Assembly (NCBI GenBank): GCA_934102255.1
Contig: CAKOSN010000015.1
Span: 1 to 42,464, forward strand
Source: an uncultured Bacilli bacterium
GTDB lineage: Bacteria > Bacillota_I > Bacilli_A > RF39 > UBA660
Reading direction: 5' to 3'
DNA: 42,464 nt
Shown piece after piece: positions 25,161-33,238 of this stretch (position 1 is the first letter of the stretch; each line of letters opens with the position of its first letter). The notes beneath the pieces were generated by a model, which saw nothing but the letters and a program-made list of their open reading frames with translations, was not told the DNA's origin and made no database searches. The position numbers and the translations under genes were made by a program.

Positions 25161-25466
25161 TTATTTCTTAGTATTTTTAAACATATTAAATATACTAATA
25201 CCTGTCATAGCTACTAATACGATAAATAGAATTAATAAGAGCCATGGTTCAATTAAGTTATCAATAAATGCGGTTTGAAGTAAAAAATTCCAATCTGTAT
25301 CACCATACATTCTCGAATATTTTTCAAGACAAAATATTTTTAAAATTATAGGAAAGACAATAGCTATAATTATTTGGACTATACCAATGTTTTCTTTATT
25401 CTTAATGACATTATATAATCCCGATATTAAACTTAATCCGATTACAATTCCAATGATAAAATACAT
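25161..25466 (-). CDS. Small three-segment membrane protein
   Basis: Unrecognised 101-aa membrane protein with hydrophobic segments at about 2-17, 28-45 and 70-93. The central loop carries KYSRMYGDTDWN. It starts 22 nt after the permease gene ends, with ribosome site AGGAGG close to ATG. Such small multi-TM proteins are often accessory subunits or immunity-type proteins; neither can be shown here. Confidence 0.6.
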   Translation of the reverse strand: MYFIIGIVIGLSLISGLYNVIKNKENIGIVQIIIAIVFPIILKIFCLEKYSRMYGDTDWNFLLQTAFIDNLIEPWLLLILFIVLVAMTGISIFNMFKNTKK

Positions 25467-25488
25467 TTTTCCTCCTAAGAAATTATTC

Positions 25489-26544
25489 TTACTCTTTTGA
25501 TTTTTTATAAAAAATAGTATAGTAATTAATTGCTGTAATTAATATACAAATTACTAATATATTTAAAATTACATAAAGAAATTTAATTCTGATTTCATTA
25601 CTGTAAAATAAGTAAACATTAGGAACTATATTTTGAATAATTAAACAATCAATAATAATTGCCATTATAATGCCGATAATAAGACTAATAATTGTAGGCT
25701 TTAATTCTAGTTTAAATAATTTATTAATTTTTTCTTTGTTATTACCTTGTACTTTGTTATTTAATAACATTTTTTTTGCCAAATTTAAGAATACAAATAA
25801 ACTAATAATATAAATAATTAAAAAGATACCACAAATTAAATTTTTGATTTCATCACTAAAACTATATATGGGACTATCTATGTTAAGAGAAGGAAATTCT
25901 GAATTTAATTTTTCTAAATTATTGTTATCATTAATTTGAATAAAAGTATTGTCAACAGCTTCATCAGTGCTATAGTAGCTTTTTAATTCATTAATTCTTT
26001 TTATTGTCTTATGCGATGCAAAACAGGTATCCGGTTCATAAAAGCCGTTTGTAGAATCAAAAATACCAACTAATTTAACTTTAATTTCATTGTCATCTGG
26101 GCCACTTAAAGTAAGCTCTTGATTTAGATATTGAGAAATATTAAAAATATTACCCTTTAAAATATCTTCTTCATTATCATTGAAATTATACGGACATATC
26201 ATTTCATCATCAGAATCATTATCAAAGCTACGGCCATTAATTGTCTTTATATTTGTTGGTATCGTTCCAAATAAATAGAAAGATTCCCTATTTTCAAATC
26301 CAAGCTCGGCCATGTATTCCTTAGAATTAAATATATCAACAATATATTTGCTTTCTTTTAATTTGTTAATCATATTATCATCTTTTATAGTATCAATAAT
26401 ATAAACTTTAAACAAATAATTATCTTGTTCATATTTTTTTATACTATCGTTATAAAATGATAAATAAGATAAACCAAGGATACCGCTAGCTACTGCTAAA
26501 GTTAGAGTTATAATTAATAATATTTTTTTTATTGATTTTTTCAT
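25489..26544 (-). CDS. Stand-alone MacB/FtsX-type permease A
   Basis: ABC permease of the MacB/FtsX type (351 aa). Seen: N-terminal membrane segment (about 8-27), an extracytoplasmic domain of about 200 residues resembling the MacB periplasmic core (NGRSFDNDSDDEMICPYNF, KLVGIFDSTNGFYEP), and three C-terminal membrane segments (about 238-258, 287-310, 325-345). It is a clear paralog of the permease at 29011 (both have GFYEP and CFASHKTIKRIN). The frame runs back to 26640, but AAAGGTG lies five bases before the ATG at 26544. No ATPase gene is present in this window. First gene of a five-gene run. Confidence 0.75.
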   Translation of the reverse strand: MKKSIKKILLIITLTLAVASGILGLSYLSFYNDSIKKYEQDNYLFKVYIIDTIKDDNMINKLKESKYIVDIFNSKEYMAELGFENRESFYLFGTIPTNIKTINGRSFDNDSDDEMICPYNFNDNEEDILKGNIFNISQYLNQELTLSGPDDNEIKVKLVGIFDSTNGFYEPDTCFASHKTIKRINELKSYYSTDEAVDNTFIQINDNNNLEKLNSEFPSLNIDSPIYSFSDEIKNLICGIFLIIYIISLFVFLNLAKKMLLNNKVQGNNKEKINKLFKLELKPTIISLIIGIIMAIIIDCLIIQNIVPNVYLFYSNEIRIKFLYVILNILVICILITAINYYTIFYKKSKE

Positions 26545-26581
26545 ATAAACACCTTTTCTATTAAAAACAATTAAGTAACAA

Positions 26582-26610
26582 ATTATACTTTTTTTCGTTA
26601 CAGCCCTATG
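26582..26610 (-). promoter_or_regulatory. Promoter of the permease A operon
   Basis: Minus strand -10 TATAAT (26582-26587); at 17 bp the -35 position reads CATAGG (26605-26610), a poor match. A weak -35 with the repeat array upstream is the layout of an activator-dependent promoter. Confidence 0.5.
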
Positions 26611-26636
26611 ATAACATAATTTCATTAAAATCACGT

Positions 26637-26685
26637 GCAACTATTCGCGCAACTGGCGCAATTTTTGTGCAACTTTTATGCAACT
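26637..26685 (-). promoter_or_regulatory. Phased AGTTGC repeat array (putative activator site)
   Basis: Five copies of GCAAYT on the plus strand (AGTTGC or AATTGC on the minus strand) start at 26637, 26649, 26658, 26669 and 26680, i.e. every 9-12 bp, about one DNA turn. They lie roughly 60-110 bp upstream of the expected permease A transcription start. The neighbouring XRE gene (26786) is the obvious candidate regulator. Confidence 0.55.
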
Positions 26686-26785
26686 TTTTGTTGCTAAGGC
26701 AATTTTCCTTGGTAAATTTTTAGTACATCTAAAGAATAACATAAAAATTTTAAGAAGACGCTCTACTATTAGTAAAGTAAGTTTA

Positions 26786-27904
26786 TTATTGTAAATATTC
26801 TTTTATAAAATTCATGTATTTTATATAGTCATTAACAGTATTACATTTTTCAGCAGAACAATCTAATTTCTCTGAAAGTTCTATCTCTTTATTTTCGATA
26901 AGGTTGCCATTTTTTAGTTTTTCATATAAAAAGGTGTTTGAATAGCTATATAGACTAACCCTTTCCAATAAGCCATCTTTTGTTATATCTACTCTAATAT
27001 CTTTATTGTAATCATTAATATATATCATTGTATTTTTATTTATTTCTTTTTTATAAAGGCCTTCTTTGTACTTAAATCCTAAATTTAAAAGCTTCTCTTT
27101 AAGGTCAGATGTAAGTATATCTTGATTATCGTTATCATTATCATCACTATTGACCTCTTCAACTTTTTTAGGAAACACAGTATTATTTGTATATTTCTTA
27201 TTAATATTTAAATTTATTGTTTCAGCAGTATCATCATTATAACTAATTTTTATATATAAATTGTTTTTTGGTATTTCTTTTAAATTATATTCCTTACTGC
27301 CATTTTTTTCTTCAATATAGTAATTGTCATTATCTCCTTGTAAAACCATTTTTTCATTGTTTTCAGCACCAATATAAAGATAAATATTTTGAACATTTTC
27401 AAGATTGTTAATTTTATTAAAATTAAGAATAGAAATGTCATTAGAAATAAATAATGAACCTTTTATTAATGCACCATTTTCTGTTTCTCCTGTTATTTTA
27501 AAAGAACTTATTTTTCCTCTGATAAAAATAAAATATGTTGATAATAAGAATACGATAGTAAAAATTAATAATGTTACTAAGCTTAAATACATCAATTTTT
27601 TAAACTTTATTTTAGATTTATAATTATCACTGTATGCTTCTAAAGTTGATTCGGTTACTTTCTCTGTGTTATCTTTATTTTTAAAATCACCATAAAGCAA
27701 TTCTTCAAAAGACACATTGAATATAGCAGCTAATTTTGTTAGTGTTTCTGGGTCAGTTGGGAAAGATATGCCATTTTCCCATTTAGAAATATTCTTGTCT
27801 GTATAGTTGATTAATTCTCCAAGTTGGGCTTGAGTCAGCTTTTTTGATTTTCTTAAGTTTTTTAAAAAATTTCCTCGTTTTTCATTATTCATCGTATCAC
27901 TCAT
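26786..27904 (-). CDS. Membrane-anchored XRE regulator beside permease A
   Basis: 372-aa membrane one-component regulator. Seen: HTH_3 (FLKNLRKSKKLTQAQLGELI, TDKNISKWENGISFPTDPE), a membrane segment (about 104-128, LMYLSLVTLLIFTIVFLLST), and an outer domain of about 240 residues (ISSFKITGETENGALIKGSL onward), containing an acidic Asp/Asn-rich linker (SDDNDNDNQD) and C-terminal CSAEKCNTVNDYI. The ATG at 27904 is kept, though a second ATG at 27892 is possible. Spacing to the permease operon (about 240 nt) contains the phased repeats. It shares overall layout with the 21513 and 31648 regulators. Confidence 0.82.
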   Translation of the reverse strand: MSDTMNNEKRGNFLKNLRKSKKLTQAQLGELINYTDKNISKWENGISFPTDPETLTKLAAIFNVSFEELLYGDFKNKDNTEKVTESTLEAYSDNYKSKIKFKKLMYLSLVTLLIFTIVFLLSTYFIFIRGKISSFKITGETENGALIKGSLFISNDISILNFNKINNLENVQNIYLYIGAENNEKMVLQGDNDNYYIEEKNGSKEYNLKEIPKNNLYIKISYNDDTAETINLNINKKYTNNTVFPKKVEEVNSDDNDNDNQDILTSDLKEKLLNLGFKYKEGLYKKEINKNTMIYINDYNKDIRVDITKDGLLERVSLYSYSNTFLYEKLKNGNLIENKEIELSEKLDCSAEKCNTVNDYIKYMNFIKEYLQ

Positions 27905-28047
27905 AATTAATCTTTTATAAATATTAACTTTTTATAGATTAATTCCTTTCTATTTATAATTTTTTTAATATTTAGTTTTATCTTAGCATATAACAAATTT
28001 TGATATATAAATATATCCATTGGTTTAAGAATAACATATGTGTATAT

Positions 28048-28074
28048 AAAAAACACTCTACAATTAGTAGAGTG
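28048..28074 (-). terminator. Terminator downstream of the VanZ gene
   Basis: Perfect 8-bp inverted repeat CACTCTAC / GTAGAGTG (28054-28061, 28067-28074) with a 5-nt loop and six Ts on the minus strand. The rest of the 27905-28283 gap is AT-rich with no gene visible. Confidence 0.75.
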
Positions 28075-28283
28075 GTAATATTCTAATAAACATCTTTACA
28101 TTACATTTTTTCTAATATTTTCTAATTCAAACTATAAATCGTTTAATTTATCAACTAGTGTTGTTTAAAATAATTTTTTAAATAAACAGTATTGTAATAA
28201 TTTAATAAAGTTTAATGAATGCGTTTTAAAAACACATTGATATATACTTTATTATAATGATTAATCCATTACTATCTTTTTAG

Positions 28284-29024
28284 TTAATATCCAAAGTTCC
28301 AATATGATGATATTAAAACAGTTAGGAAAAAAAGGCCTAAAACTATAATAACACTAATTTCTAAATAGTCTTTAGTTGAAAATTCGATAGAATTAAGAAA
28401 AATAAATTTGTCAACTGTTTTAGAAAGACTACTATTGTTTAACAATGGGAAAAAAATAATTGAACCAATTACGTTTAATATAATATCATCTATATCAAAA
28501 ATGCCTGTGCCAAATGCATACTGGAAACATTCAATCATTAGAGATAATATAAATATTAAAATTACTGTTTTTTTGAAGCCAGTGTTCTTTCTTACTCTAG
28601 GTATCAAATAACTAAACGGAACAAACATTACTATATTACATAAAATTGAACTTAAGAGCCAGAAATTTTTATAAGATATTATTTGCTTTATATCCCTAAC
28701 TGTATTTACAATCGGAGTAAAATTTGCTTGACGAGAAGCTTCAATCACAATTTTTTGCCCTCTAAGAATACTTACTGCTAGCAATAGGATTGATAAATAA
28801 ATTATTGAATAAAATAAAATCATTTTACTAGTATGTGAGTAATCACCATCTTCAACAACGTAGAAGTAATTTGTACAGTAAATATTTATACAAACAATAG
28901 CTACTAAGCCTATAAATATTTTTACGTCTGCCTGCAATCCGAAAAAAGTTACTTCTAAAACCCAAGCAAATAATAAAATTAAAGAAAATTTAAACAGGGT
29001 TTGAAATATATTATTCTTTTTCAT
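28284..29024 (-). CDS. VanZ-like membrane protein
   Basis: Membrane protein with a VanZ domain (246 aa). VanZ of teicoplanin-resistance clusters lowers glycopeptide binding; most homologs have unknown roles. Seen: hydrophobic segments from about 8-28, 33-52, 65-85, 130-150, 165-180, 195-210 and 230-246, and the VanZ signatures NIVMFVPFSYLIPR and SLMIECFQYAFGTGIFDIDD followed by ILNVIGSIIFF. ATG at 29024 has AAGG sites upstream and overlaps the end of permease B by 14 nt, so it is translationally coupled to it; an in-frame start at 29051 is less likely. Confidence 0.8.
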   Translation of the reverse strand: MKKNNIFQTLFKFSLILLFAWVLEVTFFGLQADVKIFIGLVAIVCINIYCTNYFYVVEDGDYSHTSKMILFYSIIYLSILLLAVSILRGQKIVIEASRQANFTPIVNTVRDIKQIISYKNFWLLSSILCNIVMFVPFSYLIPRVRKNTGFKKTVILIFILSLMIECFQYAFGTGIFDIDDIILNVIGSIIFFPLLNNSSLSKTVDKFIFLNSIEFSTKDYLEISVIIVLGLFFLTVLISSYWNFGY

Positions 29025-30102
29025 TTTCCTTAACCTTTCTGTTAAAGACAATATATAAATTACATAATATAACTAATATGCTAATCATTAGCATATTTAA
29101 AACTATGTATGAAAATTTGATTTTGGCAGTACTGCTATAATATAAATAAACACTTGGTATTATTTTAGGAATAACCAAATAATTTATAAAAATTGCAACG
29201 ATTTCACCCAATATAATACCTATTATTACAGGTTTCAGCTCTAATTTTAATATTGCTACAATTTTTTCTTTTCTATTGCCATGCACTTTACTATCTAATA
29301 ATATTTTTTTTAATATTTCCATTGCAGCAAATAAACTTACAATATAAATAAACAACGATATACCGCAAACTAAATTTTTAATATCATCATTTTCAGAAAT
29401 TATATGAGTAAAATCACTTAAAGAAAATTGAGATTTTAATTTTTCTAAATTATCATTGTTGTTGATTTGAATATAAAAACCACTATATTTATTATCAATA
29501 TCTGATTCATTTTTTATGTTGTTAATTCTTTTTATTGTTTTGTGCGACGCAAAGCAAATTGTTGGCTCATAAAAGCCATCTGTTGCGTCAAAAACCCCAA
29601 CTAGTCTTACTTTTATTTTATTGCCATAATAATCACTCAAATTAATATCCTGATTAAGATATTGGGAAATATTTATCATTTTATTTTCTCTAATTTCTTC
29701 TTCTTCATTGAAATTAGACGGGCATATTATTTCATCATCATTATTTGCATCAAATGTACGACCTTCGATTATATTTATATTACTTGGGATAGTCCCAATC
29801 AAATCAAATCCGCTTCTATTTTCAAATTCAACCGATGTAATATATTCACTTTGTTTAAATACATCGTCCACATATTCGTTTTTTTGCAATTTATTAAATA
29901 AATTATCATCGCTTTCTACAGCATTAACCCTATAAACTTTAAACAGGTAATTATTTTTTTTATATTTTTGTACACTATCACTAAAAAAAGTATAATATGA
30001 TATCAAGAGTGTACCACTTATTGTTGCTAATATAAGCATTATTGTTAATATTGGCTTCTTATAATTGTAAATACATTTGGCAACGGTATTTAATATTTTC
30101 AT
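29011..30102 (-). CDS. Stand-alone MacB/FtsX-type permease B
   Basis: Paralog of permease A (363 aa): N-terminal membrane segment (about 15-36), an extracytoplasmic core domain (EGRTFDANNDDEIICPSNF, VRLVGVFDATDGFYEPTI, CFASHKTIKRIN), then three C-terminal membrane segments (about 248-270, 292-315, 330-352). Identity with A is highest in the outer domain, and the tail differs (NRKVKENEKE). Ribosome site GGAAGTG precedes ATG. It couples to the VanZ gene. Again no ATPase partner is visible; it could use a distant ATPase or act as a sensor or scaffold. Confidence 0.75.
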   Translation of the reverse strand: MKILNTVAKCIYNYKKPILTIMLILATISGTLLISYYTFFSDSVQKYKKNNYLFKVYRVNAVESDDNLFNKLQKNEYVDDVFKQSEYITSVEFENRSGFDLIGTIPSNINIIEGRTFDANNDDEIICPSNFNEEEEIRENKMINISQYLNQDINLSDYYGNKIKVRLVGVFDATDGFYEPTICFASHKTIKRINNIKNESDIDNKYSGFYIQINNNDNLEKLKSQFSLSDFTHIISENDDIKNLVCGISLFIYIVSLFAAMEILKKILLDSKVHGNRKEKIVAILKLELKPVIIGIILGEIVAIFINYLVIPKIIPSVYLYYSSTAKIKFSYIVLNMLMISILVILCNLYIVFNRKVKENEKE

Positions 30103-30137
30103 ATTTATTTCACTTCCTAATTTTTAATTATAAAATC

Positions 30138-30165
30138 AAAGACAGTAATTGTAATTACTGTCTTT
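30138..30165. terminator. 13-bp perfect hairpin between secreted protein and permease B genes
   Basis: Perfect inverted repeat AAAGACAGTAATT / AATTACTGTCTTT with only GT between the arms. On the minus strand it is followed by GATTTTATAATT, a weak T-run, so it may stop or only reduce read-through into permease B. Confidence 0.6.
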
Positions 30166-30173
30166 AACTTTTA

Positions 30174-30599
30174 CTATGCCTTTGGATACATTCTTACATC
30201 ATCAATAAAAACAGCAGTATTATTTTGGTTAGATAAATTGTTGTAGAATATATATCTTCTTTTTCCAGAGTACTTTTGACTTCCAAAGTTTAATGTTTTT
30301 GAAAAAACAGTAAAATCTTTATATATTATTTCAACTTGCTGTGAGCCAAGTGAACTGCTCCATAATGCGTTTTTTTGTTGATATTCTACTTCTATTGTTT
30401 GTCTAGTTTCAGAAGCTGGATAAGCTTTATTTAATTCTATTCTTTGTTCGCCAGCCCCAAAATCTCTATATTGACCAACCAATTTATACGGATACCCAAC
30501 TTGGACCGTTGATGGATAGTAATCTTCTGTTGCCTTAACAACACCAGCAGATACAATTACTAAACCAACTAAAATTGAATTTTTTATTAACTTTTTCAT
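30174..30599 (-). CDS. Small secreted protein
   Basis: Unrecognised exported protein (141 aa). Seen: a Sec signal peptide (about 1-23, KNSILVGLVIVSAGVVKA with a likely cut after VKA), then a mature domain of about 118 residues rich in Tyr, Gln and Ser with beta-strand character (YKLVGQYRDFGAGEQRIELN, IEVEYQQKNALWSSSLGSQQ, KYSGKRRYIFYNN). No cysteine in the mature part and no cell-wall anchor. Ribosome site AAAGGA. It could be an envelope-active peptide or a ligand for the adjacent membrane regulators; nothing in the sequence decides this. Confidence 0.65.
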   Translation of the reverse strand: MKKLIKNSILVGLVIVSAGVVKATEDYYPSTVQVGYPYKLVGQYRDFGAGEQRIELNKAYPASETRQTIEVEYQQKNALWSSSLGSQQVEIIYKDFTVFSKTLNFGSQKYSGKRRYIFYNNLSNQNNTAVFIDDVRMYPKA

Positions 30600-30851
30600 A
30601 AATTAATTTCCTTTCTATTTAATTCATAAATTATATTTATATTATAGTTAATTTTTATATATTACATTAGGTGTAAATTTATATTATTTGTTTATTATTT
30701 TTGTAAACTAACCTCCTTTTTAATATCTTTATGTTGCTTCTTACAACATAATACAAGTTATATTTAACTATAGATTTTTGCTACTACTTTGTTAGCAATC
30801 ATATTAAGACCATATATCCAATTTTTAGTAATGCTATTTAACAATTTCAAA

Positions 30852-31574
30852 TTAGACAGTTAAATTCAATCCATTTGCTTCATCATAAACATTTGATGCT
30901 GCACCACTAAATTTGAATACATTTCCTTGACCACCCTGAGATATTGTGTATAACTTACTCGTCTTTAATGATATATTTTTTCTGGAATGTTCATACGCTC
31001 CGTATACAGTACCACCAGTTGTTGTAAAAAATGAAACATTTACCTTTAAATTAGAAACATTTTCTAATTTTACCGAATAACCAAACCCGTTATTTTTAAT
31101 ATCTGGGGAAGAATAATTTTTTTTAAAATTATCACCAATTACATAAGCGTTTCCAATTTTTACTAATGAAACATCTTTTAATCTTGCACCTATTACATCA
31201 TAGCTTTTAACATTTGGATTAGCATTCCAACTAGCTTGTAATGATACATAGCATTGCGAAGAACAAGATTTATTCATTATTAAAGTACGTGATTTTTCTG
31301 TTATTGTTGAGTATAGTTGTGGACCATTCTCTTGTAAAGTAACCGTTTCAATTTTATTGCTAAAAAGATTTAGATTTTTAACGTAGTTAAATTCATCCTG
31401 AGTAATTAAATCTTGGTAACCATCCCAAAACATCTTTGAAAAATAACTATATTGAGTTTCATCAAATGATACACCATATTGATTAATGTAGTAGGCACCT
31501 TCTGCATTAACTAAGTTTACTTTCACAGTAAACAGCAAGCCAAATAAAAATACAGCAAGTAACTTTTTCTTCAT
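30852..31574 (-). CDS. Secreted protein of the WDGYQD type
   Basis: Exported protein (240 aa), no named family. Seen: signal peptide (about 1-24, cut likely after VNA), then a short N-terminal module (YYINQYGVSFDETQYSYFSK, MFWDGYQDLITQDEFNYV), a pattern I associate with secreted proteins of low-GC gut Firmicutes, from memory and unchecked. The rest is a beta-rich domain with one CSSQC cysteine pair. No anchor motif, so it is probably released or held by the fold. Ribosome site GGAAAGGAG lies upstream of ATG. It lies just after a membrane XRE gene on the same strand. Confidence 0.65.
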   Translation of the reverse strand: MKKKLLAVFLFGLLFTVKVNLVNAEGAYYINQYGVSFDETQYSYFSKMFWDGYQDLITQDEFNYVKNLNLFSNKIETVTLQENGPQLYSTITEKSRTLIMNKSCSSQCYVSLQASWNANPNVKSYDVIGARLKDVSLVKIGNAYVIGDNFKKNYSSPDIKNNGFGYSVKLENVSNLKVNVSFFTTTGGTVYGAYEHSRKNISLKTSKLYTISQGGQGNVFKFSGAASNVYDEANGLNLTV

Positions 31575-31618
31575 TTCCTATTTTTACTCCTTTCCTAGCC
31601 ACAATATAAAATATTATT

Positions 31619-31654
31619 AAAAAAAAGACTAGTGAATAAATGGCACACTAATCT
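31619..31654 (-). terminator. Terminator of the 31648 XRE gene
   Basis: 9-bp inverted repeat (31626-31634, 31646-31654; one T-G pair) followed on the minus strand by eight Ts. It overlaps the stop codon and separates the regulator from the secreted protein gene. Confidence 0.8.
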
Positions 31655-32685
31655 TTTTCATATTTTTTTATATATTTTTCATAAAATTTTTTATATATTT
31701 TTTTCTCGTTAGTACACTCAGATTTGCCACAATCAATCTCTCCATCAACGGCTTCAAAATTAATTTTAGAATCGGAGTAATTAAACGATTTTATATCAAT
31801 AAAATAATCAATAAACATATCATTTGCATTATCTGTGATTGTTATTTTTCCTGTTATTGTATCATAAACTATTTGATAGTCATCATCTTGATAAGTACAT
31901 ATACCTTCTTCACAATCGTCTGTTTTAATAGATTTATTCGAGTATTCAGGTTGCTGCGATTTTGAAACATTGTTATCATTCTTAAAAAATAATTTATGAT
32001 TGCTATAATTTTCTTCAAAATTTAAGTGAATAGTTTCTTTCTTATTATCTAAAGTTACATCCAAAAATATATTATCTATTATTTTTTTATAATTTAAAAT
32101 ATTAATTGAAGAATTATAGCCAGAAAAATCAATTACAACATTTGTACTTGGACCTTCATATATTATGTTTTTGTCATTATTTTGATAGTAATAAATAGAT
32201 ATACTGTCGGATTTAAAATCGTTACTATTCAAGCTCAAATATGATTTTTCCCTTGTTAGCACTAACAACCCATGATTAACTGATAAATGTTCAGAATTAC
32301 CATAAAAAGTAAAAACTCTTGTTTTATTAAATGTTTGAAAAAAATAATATAGCAGAAAAATAAATAAAATTATAAATAGTACTATTATTATATTTCTAAA
32401 CAATTTAAGTGTATGACTTTGTTTCTCTAAAAAACCAATTAAATTATTATTTAGCTCTGATTTATTATACTTATTATTCTTTTCTCCAGAAATAAGTTCT
32501 TTTAATTCAATTTGAAATATTTCACACAATTTTTGATAATATTTTATATCGGGGCATAACTTGCCATGTTCCCATTTGCTTATGAGAGTTCTATCAACAA
32601 ATAATTTTTCTGCAAGTTGTTCTTGGGTTAATTTTGATTTTTTTCTACAAGTTTCAATAAACTTTCCAACCTTTACTTGATTCAT
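31648..32685 (-). CDS. Membrane-anchored XRE regulator beside the secreted protein
   Basis: 345-aa membrane one-component regulator. Seen: HTH_3 (VGKFIETCRKKSKLTQEQLA, VDRTLISKWEHGKLCPD), a membrane segment (about 97-117, IIIVLFIILFIFLLYYFF), then an outer domain of about 225 residues opening with NKTRVFTFYGNSEHLSVNHG and containing DDCEEGICTYQDDDY (two cysteines) and a C-terminal CGKSEC. GGAGAAG precedes ATG. Three phased TCACAA repeats sit across its own promoter start, pointing to autoregulation. Confidence 0.82.
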   Translation of the reverse strand: MNQVKVGKFIETCRKKSKLTQEQLAEKLFVDRTLISKWEHGKLCPDIKYYQKLCEIFQIELKELISGEKNNKYNKSELNNNLIGFLEKQSHTLKLFRNIIIVLFIILFIFLLYYFFQTFNKTRVFTFYGNSEHLSVNHGLLVLTREKSYLSLNSNDFKSDSISIYYYQNNDKNIIYEGPSTNVVIDFSGYNSSINILNYKKIIDNIFLDVTLDNKKETIHLNFEENYSNHKLFFKNDNNVSKSQQPEYSNKSIKTDDCEEGICTYQDDDYQIVYDTITGKITITDNANDMFIDYFIDIKSFNYSDSKINFEAVDGEIDCGKSECTNEKKIYKKFYEKYIKKYEKD

Positions 32686-32719
32686 ATATACTTCTCCTTT
32701 TTTTGTAAAAAACTACATT

Positions 32720-32747
32720 TCACAAAAAATCACAATTTCATTCACAA
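32720..32747 (-). promoter_or_regulatory. Three phased TTGTGA repeats (putative autoregulatory operator)
   Basis: TCACAA on the plus strand (TTGTGA on minus) starts at 32720, 32730 and 32742, 10-12 bp apart, directly downstream of the -10 TATAAT of the 31648 gene (32753-32758). A protein bound here would block transcription start. Confidence 0.5.
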
Positions 32748-32752
32748 ATAAT

Positions 32753-32758
32753 ATTATA
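32753..32758 (-). promoter_or_regulatory. -10 element of the 31648 XRE gene
   Basis: TATAAT on the minus strand, about 70 nt upstream of the start codon; the -35 region is a poor match. Confidence 0.45.
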
Positions 32759-33172
32759 CTATAAAATTATTTTTTTTAATGTTCCGATTCAGCACATTAT
32801 AAAATGTCTATTTTTTTTGCAAATCTATAATACCTTAAGTTTTTTCAGACATTTGTCTCAAATTTGCTGTATCATCATCAACTTCATTAATTAATATAGT
32901 ACTATTTTTGTTTAAAATAATCCACGGAGTTATTTTCAAAGAAAATTTCCTATAAATTAGAATTAAATATATTTCACTTGTGCAGTTATTAACGAATGAA
33001 TCATTGACAGCCAAAATTTTATTTTATTAATGTGCTTTAGAAATAATGTTAGATAATTGATTCTAAAATTTTATAAAGACTTAGAGAAGTTAATTATTAC
33101 AGAATCAAAAGACAATAGAAGAAAAGGCATAGATAATATAGTAGTATAATCTATTCTGAAAACAACAATAAT

Positions 33173-33198
33173 AAAAAAAAGAAACCTTAGTAGGCTTC
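33173..33198 (-). terminator. Terminator downstream of the tRNA-Trp fragment
   Basis: Hairpin GAAGCCT-ACTA-AGGTTTC (one mismatch) followed on the minus strand by eight Ts, about 40 nt past the tRNA 3' end. It fits as the original terminator of the tRNA-Trp transcript. The remainder of 32760-33172 is AT-rich and shows no gene. Confidence 0.65.
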
Positions 33199-33238
33199 AT
33201 AATATATACTAAACCGTATTAAAAACGGTATATGACCA

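Noticed and set aside
30174..30599. The small secreted protein as a lactococcin-972-like bacteriocin beside its permease.
   Set aside because: Length and sequence do not match that family, and the permease lacks the ATPase found in those clusters.
30711..30722. AAAAAGGAGG on the minus strand with no start codon behind it, like the ICE cases.
   Set aside because: Downstream frames close within about ten codons in every phase, so there is no evidence of a gene.
30756..30842. A 28-codon frame on the minus strand (TTG start) encoding a basic amphipathic peptide, after the secreted protein gene; it looked like a leaderless bacteriocin.
   Set aside because: No ribosome site before the TTG, no promoter, and peptides of this kind arise by chance in AT-rich spacer DNA.
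33211..33230. ACCGT...ACGGT small hairpin left of the tRNA fragment, considered as a second att repeat.
   Set aside because: Only five paired bases, with no match to the core beyond ACGGT; probably incidental.
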